From Chitinophagaceae bacterium UBA1946 (GTDB taxonomy: Bacteria; Bacteroidota; Bacteroidia; Chitinophagales; Chitinophagaceae), in contig DDEU01000009.1 of the NCBI GenBank assembly GCA_002336815.1, positions 1 to 64,000 of the forward strand: a stretch of 64,000 nucleotides of DNA, given 5' to 3'. Below the pieces are notes generated by a model. It ran no database searches. It worked only from the letters and a program-made list of their open reading frames with translations, and was not told the origin of the DNA. This document shows, piece after piece, positions 25,759 to 34,900 of the stretch (the first letter of the stretch is position 1; each line of letters opens with the position of its first letter). Position numbers and translations under genes: made by a program.

Positions 25759-26925
25759 TTATTTTATTTGATACAACAGGCTCACCGTAACAAACTGGTT
25801 GCGGTTTTTGCTGGTAGTTGCACCCATACCCGGCGATTGCAACCCATATTGGTAAGTAAGGCCGGCAGTCATGCTTCCCTGTTTATATTTTATACCTGTA
25901 AGAAAACGATAATCAACTTTCCTCAACTGCACATTAAAATTCTGTTCTGCGTTGGCCATTATTGCTACAGGCGGCTCCACAGGAAAACCGGCATTGCTTA
26001 CCTGGAAGCCGTAGGCCTGTTGCGCTTTTTTACTACTCCTGCTTAACAGGAAAGATGCCTGTAACCCTGTTTGAAATGAAATTTTCCTGCTGATATTTAT
26101 CCCAACGGATAATGGCAGATCAACATAGCTCAAATGATCATAATTAACCAAATCACTATATAACCGGATATTGTTGGCGGTATCGTTTACATACAACGTT
26201 TTTGTAACACCTGCAACAGTGGCTGGCGCCGGTGAAAAAACAGCAAGGCCTGCAGCAACATAAAACCGCTTATTCAAATTATATTTCACTTCAGCCACCG
26301 GGTATGGCTGCAGGTGTTGCTGCTTACCTGCAGCCACATTCATACCGATGCCTGCAGCTACTTCCCAGGTTCCTGCCTGCGGCGCCCTGTCTTTGAGGGT
26401 AGTTGTCATAGAGAAATATCGTTGGTTATTCAAAGAAGTATTGCTGATAATACTTGCCACTTTTCTATTTTCAGCACTGTCATTAAACCGATGCTGAATA
26501 ATTTCCTGCTCAGTCAAACGGCTTATAGAGAATGTACCCGTTTCAACAGCGTTTTCAAAACGGTTATCTTCATTCGCAATAAGCAATACCCGGTCAGTTT
26601 TTCCGGGTGTGGTATCATTATTTTTTTGCGCTGGTATGGAATGTTGGTTACTGCTGGTTGCAATTGAACCCGCAGCAATCAAACTTCCGGGAAAAACAGT
26701 TGAGCGGTTTGCACCAGGATGGAATGTAGAAAGGTCTCCGCCCAAATGCAATGATGAAAAGACTGCCATCACCAACATCATCGCAGCAATCATACAACGC
26801 TTTATTGCCGGGGTAATGATGCTTTTTTTTACAGGCAGGTTACTGTCAAGCAATGCTTTCATCTCCAGCCAGCCGGCTCCCGGCGAAAACGGAAGTTCAT
26901 CATTGATATCTAATGCTTCGGGCAT
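25759..26925 (-). CDS. Anti-sigma-like N-terminus with one membrane helix, fused to a PorT-type beta-barrel domain
   Basis: A 388-residue protein with no signal peptide. Residues 1-43 are cytoplasm-like, then one transmembrane helix (about 44-60, 'CMIAAMMLVMAVFSSL'), a Ser/Asn/Thr-rich linker of about 120 residues, and from about 180 to the end a beta-rich segment with barrel-like strands ('RFYVAAGLAVFSPA', 'KISFQTGLQASFLL', 'SMTAGLTYQYGLQSPG') ending in 'LLYQIK'. It starts 7 bases after the stop of the downstream portion of an ECF sigma gene, in the place of an anti-sigma factor. I infer that it tethers or senses for that sigma factor. How a barrel domain and an inner-membrane helix coexist in one chain is unclear. 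Confidence 0.7.
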   Translation of the reverse strand: MPEALDINDELPFSPGAGWLEMKALLDSNLPVKKSIITPAIKRCMIAAMMLVMAVFSSLHLGGDLSTFHPGANRSTVFPGSLIAAGSIATSSNQHSIPAQKNNDTTPGKTDRVLLIANEDNRFENAVETGTFSISRLTEQEIIQHRFNDSAENRKVASIISNTSLNNQRYFSMTTTLKDRAPQAGTWEVAAGIGMNVAAGKQQHLQPYPVAEVKYNLNKRFYVAAGLAVFSPAPATVAGVTKTLYVNDTANNIRLYSDLVNYDHLSYVDLPLSVGINISRKISFQTGLQASFLLSRSSKKAQQAYGFQVSNAGFPVEPPVAIMANAEQNFNVQLRKVDYRFLTGIKYKQGSMTAGLTYQYGLQSPGMGATTSKNRNQFVTVSLLYQIK

Positions 26926-26932
26926 ACTACAA

Positions 26933-27483
26933 CTATTTAGTTTGTTTTAACTGCATTGACCCTCTCAAACGTTTTCTTGCTTCGGACAAATGCCACCTGC
27001 TGGTGGTTTCGGAAATATTCAACTGGGCTGCAATGTCTTTGTGAGTGTACCCGTCAAATGCAAACAGGTTTACCACGATACGTGTTATGGTTGCAACAAA
27101 TTAAAGTGCTGCAGAATTTCCTCCAGCTTCCAATTGTGTGCCAGCAGGAAATCGTCGTCGCCCTGTTCATGAAACTGGTCGATATGGATCACATAGGCTT
27201 CTTTTTTGCTACGCCTTGTATGATCGATCGCCGTATTGATAATGATGGTTTTTAACCAGGGTTTAAAAGCGCCGAGTTGTTTATTATATTGGGCAAGATG
27301 GACAAATGCCTTTAAAAAACCATCGTTCAAAATGGTCAGCGCATCGTGGGGATGTTGTGCATATCGCTGGCAGAGCCTGAACATATCAGCGTAAAAATGT
27401 TTGTACAGCCTTTCCTGTGCAGTCCTGTCGTTGGCCCTGCAGCATTCAATTAATTCACCGAGTTCTTCTTCAGTTACAATCAT
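26933..27483 (-). pseudogene. ECF RNA polymerase sigma factor, interrupted by an apparent frameshift
   Basis: From ATG 27483 (MIVTEEELGELIECCRAND) the frame encodes sigma region 2 ('MFRLCQRYAQHPHDALTILN', 'FKPWLKTIIINTAIDHTRR') but stops at TAA 27085-27087 just after 'ILQHFNLLQP'. Region 4 continues without interruption in another frame: from ACA at 27085 it reads 'TRIVVNLFAFDGYTHKDIAA' and then 'QLNISETTSRWHLSEARKRL', to a TAG at 26933-26935. Alignment to normal ECF factors needs one extra base near 27087. This may be a true mutation, a sequencing error or programmed frameshifting. The barrel/anti-sigma gene follows after 7 bases. Confidence 0.85.
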
Positions 27484-27505
27484 TATAAACAGGCTATACT
27501 TTAAG

Positions 27506-27542
27506 AAAGACGCTGCCACTGGTGATTACCCGTAGCAGCGCC
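27506..27542 (-). terminator. Likely terminator of the lipoprotein gene
   Basis: An 11-bp stem with two wobble pairs (ggcgctgctac / gtggcagcgtc on the minus strand) is followed by tttctt. It sits between the lipoprotein stop (27550) and the sigma gene start (27483), which supports the later sigma start codon. Confidence 0.5.
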
Positions 27543-27549
27543 CGGTTAT

Positions 27550-28011
27550 TTAATGCTTGAATGAAATGGTTTTGTTGAGCATCCTGGCCGGATTTAAACT
27601 GTCAATGAATCTCACTTTCAAAATGCTGTCATTCAATGTGACAACCTTCCACGACACATATTTGGAAGGATTGGTTGCACTCAGTTTTATAGAATCCTTT
27701 ACAAGATCAAATGACCAGCTTCCCTTACTGTAATAAAAAATTGTGGAGTCGCAGCGGGTGGTGCCATCCTGGAAATCAAAGGCTGTATTATTGAATTTAA
27801 TGATGTCATCATTCATACAGGGCTTGAACAATGAACTGTCTACATCCGGCTGGTTGGCCTTGGGCACACTGATGCCGGTGATCTTCCAGCTGTATAGCAT
27901 TTTCTTAATCTTGTCCGGAGTGTTATCTACCGGGTCTTTTTTACAGGCGGCCAATAATGAGATGCTGCAAACTGCTACAGCAGCATATTTTACGATATTG
28001 ATATACTTCAT
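27550..28011 (-). CDS. Lipocalin-like lipoprotein of unknown function
   Basis: A 153-residue protein with a lipoprotein signal peptide: a hydrophobic helix ending in the lipobox 'SLLAACKK', so Cys22 or nearby would be lipidated. The mature part has beta strands and 'YSWKITGISVPK', 'CDSTIFYYSKGSWSF' and 'SWKVVTLNDSILKVRF', the pattern of small Bacteroidota lipoproteins with a lipocalin-like fold. Two Cys residues (near 'KPCMNDD' and 'TRCDSTI') could form a disulfide. No specific ligand can be named. A hairpin terminator follows. Confidence 0.78.
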   Translation of the reverse strand: MKYINIVKYAAVAVCSISLLAACKKDPVDNTPDKIKKMLYSWKITGISVPKANQPDVDSSLFKPCMNDDIIKFNNTAFDFQDGTTRCDSTIFYYSKGSWSFDLVKDSIKLSATNPSKYVSWKVVTLNDSILKVRFIDSLNPARMLNKTISFKH

Positions 28012-28373
28012 GTGTATTATTTAAAATGGTTTTAAAATGATCCCGGGATAGTGTACACCTACAGGTACGCAGCCTGGATGGCGTGTGTTGGGAAAGGAGG
28101 AAAATATTCTTCAGGCGGGAGAAATATTACAGGAGATCAACGTGCATTGGGTACGAGTAAAATTGATGGGCGAATACAATTTCTACGGAAAGATCAATAA
28201 AATTACAAGCGCTGAACCCTACGCCGGATAGGAACGGAAAGCCCGGTGAAGCAGCGCCGCTTTGGCCGGTGCCGGACTTGCAGTGAATAGCCGGGCTGAA
28301 GCTGGGTAAAACCCCAATGCTGACGTACAAAATCAAATTCCCGATAGCTGAAACCCATCCAGCCCAAACTCGT
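28012..28373. other. Intergenic region before rimO
   Basis: This 360-base divergent spacer holds the promoters of the lipoprotein gene and rimO. Open frames in it on the minus strand are continuations of antisense frames of rimO and show no domain. I see no RNA gene or repeat, only short palindromes such as gtgtacac near 28051. Confidence 0.4.
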
Positions 28374-28381
28374 TACCTTTG
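28374..28381 (+). promoter_or_regulatory. Candidate -7 box (TACCTTTG) for rimO
   Basis: TACCTTTG matches TAnnTTTG exactly and is only 12 bases upstream of the rimO ATG (28393), predicting a very short leader. No clear -33 element was found. Confidence 0.5.
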
Positions 28382-28392
28382 CGCCCTCAATT

Positions 28393-29703
28393 ATGAAGAC
28401 AAAAAAGATACACAAAGACAAGGTAAACATCATTACACTCGGGTGCAGCAAAAATATGGTGGACAGCGAGGTGCTGAGCGGACAACTGATCGCCAATGAT
28501 ATTGATGCGGTGCATGAGAATAAAAAGAAGGACCACAATATCGTGATCGTAAATACCTGCGGCTTTATTGAAAAGGCCAAGGAAGAAAGCATTAACACCA
28601 TTTTGCAGCAGGTAGAACTGAAGAAACGTGGCAAGCTGGATAAAGTATATGTGACAGGCTGCCTGAGTGAACGCTATAAACAAAATCTTGAGGACGAGAT
28701 ACCGGAAGTGGATGCATTTTTCGGCACGATGGAACTGCCGATGATACTGAAACAGTTTGATGCAGATTATAAAACAGAACTGATCGGCGAACGCTTGCTG
28801 AGCACACCACAGCATTATGCTTACATGAAGATCAGCGAAGGCTGTAACCGCACCTGCGCTTTTTGTGCCATCCCCCTGATGAGGGGGCAGCATGTGAGTC
28901 GCCCCATTGAATCGCTGGTAGATGAAGCGAAGCGTTTGGTACAACGCGGCGTAAAAGAAGTGATGCTGATTGCGCAGGAACTGACCTATTACGGACTGGA
29001 TATTTATAAGAAAAGAGAATTGCCCAAATTATTGCACGCACTGGCGGATGTACAGGGTTTAGAATGGATCCGTTTGCACTACGCTTATCCATCAAAATTC
29101 CCGATGGATATTATTGATGCGATCAAAGAAAGAGACAATATTTGCAACTACCTCGATATGCCCCTGCAGCATGCGGCCAACAATATGCTGCAGTTGATGA
29201 AACGGCAGATCACCCGGGAAGAAATGGAAGATTTGATTGGTGAGATTCGGAATAAGATTCCGGATATATGCATCCGCACTACGCTGATCACCGGCTTTCC
29301 CGGCGAAACAAGAGATGATGTGGAAGAACTGAAAACTTTTTTACAAAAAATGCGGTTTGACCGGGTGGGCACTTTCACTTACAGTCATGAAGAAGGCACC
29401 AGCGCTTATGATATGAACGACGACATTCCTGCGGAAGAAAAAGAAGAAAGGGCGCAGGAAATTATGGAAGTGCAACAGGAGATCAGTCTGGAGAAGAACA
29501 TGGAGAAGGTTGGCAAAACTTTTAAAGTGATCATTGATAAAAAAGAAGCTGGCCGCTACCTTGGACGCACCGAGTTTGACAGTGTGGAAGTAGACAATGA
29601 AGTGATCATTCATTCAAAGAAAAAATTAACAGCCGGCGATTTTGTGAACGTGAAGATCACCAAGGCTTATGATTATGATATTGAAGGCGAGGTGGTGGAG
29701 TAG
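28393..29703 (+). CDS. rimO: Ribosomal protein S12 methylthiotransferase RimO
   Basis: Radical-SAM enzyme that methylthiolates the conserved Asp of ribosomal protein S12. It has 436 residues in the standard order: an N-terminal UPF0004 domain with 'TLGCSKNMVDSEVLSGQL' and a cluster-binding Cys in 'VNTCGFIEKAKEESI' and 'GCLSERYK'; the radical-SAM motif Cys151-x3-Cys155-x2-Cys158 in 'EGCNRTCAFCAIP'; and a C-terminal TRAM domain (about 370-436). The 'LSERY' and 'HYAYPSKFP' segments fit RimO better than the tRNA enzyme MiaB. It is monocistronic, with a terminator directly after. Confidence 0.96.
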   Translation: MKTKKIHKDKVNIITLGCSKNMVDSEVLSGQLIANDIDAVHENKKKDHNIVIVNTCGFIEKAKEESINTILQQVELKKRGKLDKVYVTGCLSERYKQNLEDEIPEVDAFFGTMELPMILKQFDADYKTELIGERLLSTPQHYAYMKISEGCNRTCAFCAIPLMRGQHVSRPIESLVDEAKRLVQRGVKEVMLIAQELTYYGLDIYKKRELPKLLHALADVQGLEWIRLHYAYPSKFPMDIIDAIKERDNICNYLDMPLQHAANNMLQLMKRQITREEMEDLIGEIRNKIPDICIRTTLITGFPGETRDDVEELKTFLQKMRFDRVGTFTYSHEEGTSAYDMNDDIPAEEKEERAQEIMEVQQEISLEKNMEKVGKTFKVIIDKKEAGRYLGRTEFDSVEVDNEVIIHSKKKLTAGDFVNVKITKAYDYDIEGEVVE

Positions 29704-29734
29704 AGTAAATTATCTTTAAAAAAAATATTTCCAG

Positions 29735-29761
29735 GGCGCTGTTTTCAGCGCCTTCTTTTTT
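29735..29761 (+). terminator. Rho-independent terminator of rimO
   Basis: A perfect 7-bp stem ggcgctg / cagcgcc with a TTTT loop is followed by ttcttttttt, 31 bases after the rimO stop. Confidence 0.9.
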
Positions 29762-30272
29762 GAAGCAATTATAGTTTTGAAACAAATACAAAAAATGCGA
29801 CAACAGCGAGGACCCGGATGCTATCTTTTCATTAGTCCCTTTTTATTTTATTGCCTTCGCCTCCACTGCCGCCCCGATAGCTATCGGGGAGCGTAACTGC
29901 ACCGCCGCTGCTTTTGCTTCTTTCAATCCCGAAAGCTTTCGGGATGAATCTCACCTTCGGTGTGACCAAACCAAAAGAGGCGGCTTATGCAGTTACTGGT
30001 GAGAAACAAAAAAGTGGCATGCTGAATTTCATAAGATGATCATATTTGCGTGTTGTATGTACGGATAAATTTAAAAGACTATTGCTGTCGATTAAACTGC
30101 ATTTAATTCAGGAGTAGGATTACCAAAATTGAAGATACAGCAGTACAAAAGCTAATATAGCTATACAGCAGGAACGGGCTGTATTCGTTCCTGCCTGGAC
30201 TTTTTTTCTGGCAATGACAAAAAGAAAACCAGGGTATTGCTTATTTAAAAAATGCCTCCAAATAAAAGGTTT
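29762..30272. other. Intergenic region with palindromic repeat
   Basis: No gene is supported in these 511 bases. The centre (29872-29996) is a nested palindromic element described separately. The remainder is AT-rich and shows no hairpin followed by a clear T-run on the minus strand downstream of the CotH-like gene. Confidence 0.5.
29872..29996. repeat. Nested palindromic intergenic element
   Basis: The element contains two perfect 18-bp palindromes: CCCCGATAGCTATCGGGG (29872-29889) and TCCCGAAAGCTTTCGGGA (29927-29944). The second lies inside a larger inverted repeat whose arms share GTAACTGCA / TGCAGTTAC (29893-29901 and 29988-29996) and CTTTTG / CAAAAG. A further small hairpin CACCTTCGGTG sits at 29952-29962. 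The combination looks like a mobile or REP-like repeat of Bacteroidota; I have no second copy in this window to compare. Confidence 0.65.
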
Positions 30273-31877
30273 TTACTTCAATACCCTTTTCGTAATCTTC
30301 TCCCCCGCTGCATTTGAAAATTCAACAAAGTAAATCCCTGCTGCCAAGTAAGCAAAAGGCAATTGAACCTGGTTGAATCCTGCAACAAGTGTTACCGGCG
30401 AACGGTACAATACCCTGCCGGCCATATCCACCACTCTTACCCTAAGCTGCTGGTTTGCTCTTGACTGGATTACAACATCGCTACCGGTCGACGGATTTGG
30501 AAAAGAAGTGATGATGAATGAACTGCTGATATAAGACGGGTAATCTAAACATGCTCCCGTGTTGGGCAAATTTTTATCGATCCAGTCGAGCCTTGAGGCC
30601 AGCCAGTTTTTTAAAGTATTGATCTCACCCTGGTAGTCTGGCGCAATGGGCGAAGGATTCGGCCAGATGTATTGTCCCAGTATGGGCCATTGCTGAAAAT
30701 GCCGTTGCCGGGCTTCCGCCGTGAGCGTTACAACGGAGTCTATTAAATGATTTAAATGGTCAAGACTCAGTGTGCTGGTCCGCAATGTTTTCCACCTGCA
30801 GCGCAGGCTGCCTTTGAAAGAACTGTCGGCCATCAGTTGGCTCCACCAGAAAGGCACCTGCCAGTAATCAGAAGGACAAACGTTGTTGAACTGGTAACCC
30901 CATCCGTCTACATTGCTTCCATTGCAATAATCTGCATTGCGAAAGGCAAGGTCGTAATCCCATACCGGCCCGGCAATGATCTTACCGTTCTTACTATACC
31001 TGTCTTTGTAAAAAAAACTGCTAAGACGGTAACCGTCAACATTACGGCTTACCTCGTTGATGATAAAATAATCAATAAAAGAATTTTGATCTGCAAATTT
31101 TCGCCAGCCGGTCTGTGGATCCTGGTAGTTACTGCTGTACAAAGCATTTTCAAAACTGTCTACATATCCCTTTATATATCCTTTTTGCTCCGTTGTAATA
31201 TTGGTGATCTTCGGGTACACATAAGTGTACTGCACTGCCGCTCCCTGGCCCGCCGCGTAGTAGGAGTACCAGCCATCGGCTTCCTTATCAATGCTGAAAA
31301 TATAGCCACCGGTAACAGCATCGCCGGTGTTGTCGGTGCTGCTCATAGAAGAAATATTTACACGGCCACTCTTGCGTTTGATCTTTTCCATCAGTACATA
31401 AATCCCTTTGTATTCGCCATTCAGGGTAAGCTCTACGTACCGGCAATTGGCTGCCCAATGGCCCAGCTCACGGCTAAGTGTGTACGCAAGAAAATTGTGC
31501 ATGAGTGTTTTATCGGTATAAGGTGCATACAACACCCAGTCGCTTTCAGATGGAAGGCCAAACAGGCTTTTGTTAACCGATCCCCCGCTGCTGTTCCATA
31601 GTTCAATGCTGTACGATTTCATGGGAAACATCTGCGAAGACTGGCCTCTTATTTCAATACCGATCTTCCCGTTGTAATGATTGAAGGAGTCTGTGATATT
31701 ATTCCTTGCATTGCCGGCATTCCAGATAATGCCCATATCTGCCATGATCTTTGGATCATCAGGAATTTCCTGGCCGTTGGTATTGATCACCACCAGCGGC
31801 AGGTTAGAGGAACTGAGTTGTGCGGTAAGAATGCTGTACAATAAAAGTAAGGGTGCCAGGAGGGCGATCTTTTTCAT
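30273..31877 (-). CDS. Secreted CotH kinase-like protein with T9SS sorting domain
   Basis: A 534-residue protein with a signal peptide (MKKIALLAPLLLLYSILTAQ). The body (about 60-410) matches the CotH family of atypical protein kinases: 'IEIRGQSSQMFPMKSYSIEL', 'GEYKGIYVLMEKIKR', 'NEVSRNVDGYRLSSFFYKD' and the metal-binding 'GPVWDYDLAF'. Bacillus CotH phosphorylates spore-coat proteins. The last 80 residues form a type A T9SS C-terminal domain ('ITSFPNPSTGSDVVIQ' to 'GIYFVEFSNAAGEKITKRVL'), so the protein is exported and secreted or anchored at the surface. It lies next to a T9SS beta-helix protein on the same strand. An extracellular kinase needs ATP outside, so the true role is uncertain. Confidence 0.88.
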   Translation of the reverse strand: MKKIALLAPLLLLYSILTAQLSSSNLPLVVINTNGQEIPDDPKIMADMGIIWNAGNARNNITDSFNHYNGKIGIEIRGQSSQMFPMKSYSIELWNSSGGSVNKSLFGLPSESDWVLYAPYTDKTLMHNFLAYTLSRELGHWAANCRYVELTLNGEYKGIYVLMEKIKRKSGRVNISSMSSTDNTGDAVTGGYIFSIDKEADGWYSYYAAGQGAAVQYTYVYPKITNITTEQKGYIKGYVDSFENALYSSNYQDPQTGWRKFADQNSFIDYFIINEVSRNVDGYRLSSFFYKDRYSKNGKIIAGPVWDYDLAFRNADYCNGSNVDGWGYQFNNVCPSDYWQVPFWWSQLMADSSFKGSLRCRWKTLRTSTLSLDHLNHLIDSVVTLTAEARQRHFQQWPILGQYIWPNPSPIAPDYQGEINTLKNWLASRLDWIDKNLPNTGACLDYPSYISSSFIITSFPNPSTGSDVVIQSRANQQLRVRVVDMAGRVLYRSPVTLVAGFNQVQLPFAYLAAGIYFVEFSNAAGEKITKRVLK

Positions 31878-31976
31878 CAGGCTTTAGTTTGTACAAAATT
31901 AGCTGATTTAAAAACGATACAAATCTTTTAACAACGAAATCCCGGTTTCCAAACCCCCGTATGCCGCTGCGAAAGC

Positions 31977-34900
31977 TTACCGGATCTTTATGAGCTTAAC
32001 CGTCTTAACAACCGTACCCTTCACCAGTTTAAGCACATACAGGCCAGCCGTAAGATTTTCACCCAGGGTATAATGCCCGCTTGCTTTAACAGCAGCAGCG
32101 TATACTAGTTTTCCATCTGCGGTAGTAATACTCAACGCCGCTCTTTCATTGGCATCGCCATCGATCAGCAGTTCAAAGGCAGATGCAGTGGGGTTTGGAA
32201 ACACTTCCATCCTCAATGCCGGGGCAGGTATGGTAGCGCCGCTGCCGGCGTATGCAGGCCTTGCACCAGTAAGGGAAAGATTGATAGATCTGCTGCTGGT
32301 GCAGCCGTTGGCATCCGTAACTACAAAATTGTGTGTGCCGGCGCCGATATTAGTAAAAGTACCTGTTCCTGTATAACCGGGTGTGCCACCGGTAGCAGTA
32401 ACGGTAACGGATGTAACAGGATTGGCAGCCGTAATGGTACCGGCTGTTATGCTTACCTGCAAAGCACTTGCAGGCTGGCTGGTTTGTAAAACGGCATTGG
32501 CTGAATTACCGAGTGCATCGGTAACAGGGAAGTAATAGACAGATGCTATTTTTCTTGTAGTATCCCATACGGCAGTATGATTGCTATTGGAACTATACGT
32601 AAAAATAGTGCTGATGCCATTTTCCATATCGCCAAAAGCATATTTATTTACGCCGGCAGGCTTCCCATTGGCAGTTAGTTCAAAAAAAGCAATATTATCG
32701 ATATAGGTGGTGCCGGAGTTTTGATTGAGTTCGATTAAAAAACTTGCCGCAGGCTCCGTGGTGGGAGCTGTAAATATAAATTCATGATCAACCCGGGTAG
32801 TGCCATAGGTAGCCTGCTGCCAGTCTGTAAGTGGTAGTAAAGAGCCGGATGTTTGCCTGAGCACTACCCTGAAATTTCCATTGGCGGTAGTGCCAAGCGT
32901 ACTGAAGCGCAGCGCATAATTTTTAGTGGAACTAACGGACCCTACCGTGAAATATACCAACGTGTAGCGATTGGGAATAACAGATGCGAAGGATATTTTC
33001 AAGGAACCCTTCCCGGCAGTTACAGGATAAGCGCCTGTACCGGTATAAGGCGGGGTTCCTCCTGTTGCTGTAACGGTGGCGTTGCTGCTGCCATCAAAAC
33101 AACTGATCGGTGGAGCTACTGCTGTGGCCGTTAAGAATGCAGGAGGCGATGGGATGTTTACCGTACCAGTAGCTGAACAACCCTTCGAATCTGTAACGGT
33201 ATAAACATGTGAGCCGGCAGCGACATTATTCACGATACCGGTGCCGGTGTAGGGTGCGGTACCGCCGCTTGCGCTGATGTTAACCGAAGTAGTGCCGCCG
33301 GTAACAGCGATGGTGCCTGCAGAAGCCGTAACCTGCAATGATGCCGCAGGCTGCGTAATGGTGATGGAAACCGTGTTCACCGCCCCGGCGGCATCTCTTA
33401 CGGTATAGCTGTATACACCTGCAACCACTGTAAATGACCCTGTGCCGCTGTAGGGAGCAATGCCGCCCAGCGCTTTCACCAGTACATTTGTTGTGCCGCC
33501 AAAACATGCGATGGCGGATGCTGTTGCCATCGCCCTCAATGGTAAAGGTTGTTTAATGCTGATGGTAACGGTATCTGAACAACCCCTGGCATCTTTTACG
33601 CTGTAGGTATAAGTGCCTGCAAAAACATTGCGGTAGGTAATGGTGCCATTGTAGGGTGGCGTACCCCCGGAGGCTGTTACACTTACTGTAGTAACCCCTC
33701 CAAAAATATTGATGCTTCCTGCGGTAGCTGCAGCAACAAGTGGTGCTGCAGGCTGGGTTACAGTAACAGCAGTGCTGGCACTTACCCCTCTCAGATCTTT
33801 TATGGTATAAGTATACCTGCCGGCCGGCACTTCAAATGTTCCGGTGCCGGTATAGGGCGGAATGCCGCCGGAGGCCGTCACTGTTACGGTAGCTGTTTCT
33901 CCAAAACAATTCACATTGGCGGTGTACACATTTATTGAGAGTGGTTGCCTGATCACCGAGGTATCTTTTACCAGTATTTTAGAAGTGAAAGGTTCCAGTG
34001 TGATGGTGCCGTGATAGTAAGTACCATCCACTCCAATGTAATTATCTGCCAGGCTGATGGTTTGCGGACTGGTGCTGGCATTGTACTCAAAACGCAGGTA
34101 GTTATCCGGGTTATACACCGTTGCATCCGCTTCGTAAAATTCTATATTGTCGATATAGGTGGTGCCGGAATTTTGCTCAATTTCAAATACAAAACTTGCA
34201 GCCACATCTGTAGCAGGAGCTGAAAAGATCAGCTCGTGTTTACGAATGCTGGTATCGAATGTTCTCATTTGCACCGGTGTAAGCGTGGTGTAGGGCGAAC
34301 CGGTTTTACGGAGGTATACTTTAATAATCCCATTGGCAGTAGTGCCCAGCGTGCTGAAACGAAGCACATAATTTTTAGACGCCCCGACGGTTCCTGCAGC
34401 GCCATACAACAGCACATAACGGTTAGGCACAGGCGAAGGAAACTGGACCTTTAATGAGCCCCCGGCAATCCTGTTATTGCCATCCCAGGCCGCGGTGGCA
34501 TTGCCGCCAAAAAGCGTAATACCAATGGCATTGCTGGTAAACGCTCCATTGGTAATGCTGTTGTTGCCAATGGTACCGCGGAGCAGGTAAGCCGGCGCTT
34601 CCCGGAACGGCTTTTTTGAATGCAGATCATTATTTGAAAATGCCCGCCAGCCATCAAGCGATTGCGGTGAAAGCGGCATCAGCGTTCCCCCGGTGGTTGC
34701 ATACACTTCATAATTAAATCCAACAAGATTGCTGCTGCTGTAATAATTACTATCGATGGATCCCAGTGATTGCAGCACCGACTGCAGCGATACCGGCACA
34801 GGTTCATTCAGCGCTGCATTGGTATAATACAAATTGCGTTGTGCGCTGTACCTGGGATAAAAAATATTGTTCCGTATCTTCAGGTTACTGATATCTCCCC

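Noticed and set aside
32221..33950. Repeats in the large beta-helix gene as a DNA-level repeat or CRISPR
   Set aside because: They are in-frame SprB protein repeats with divergent codons inside a coding region.
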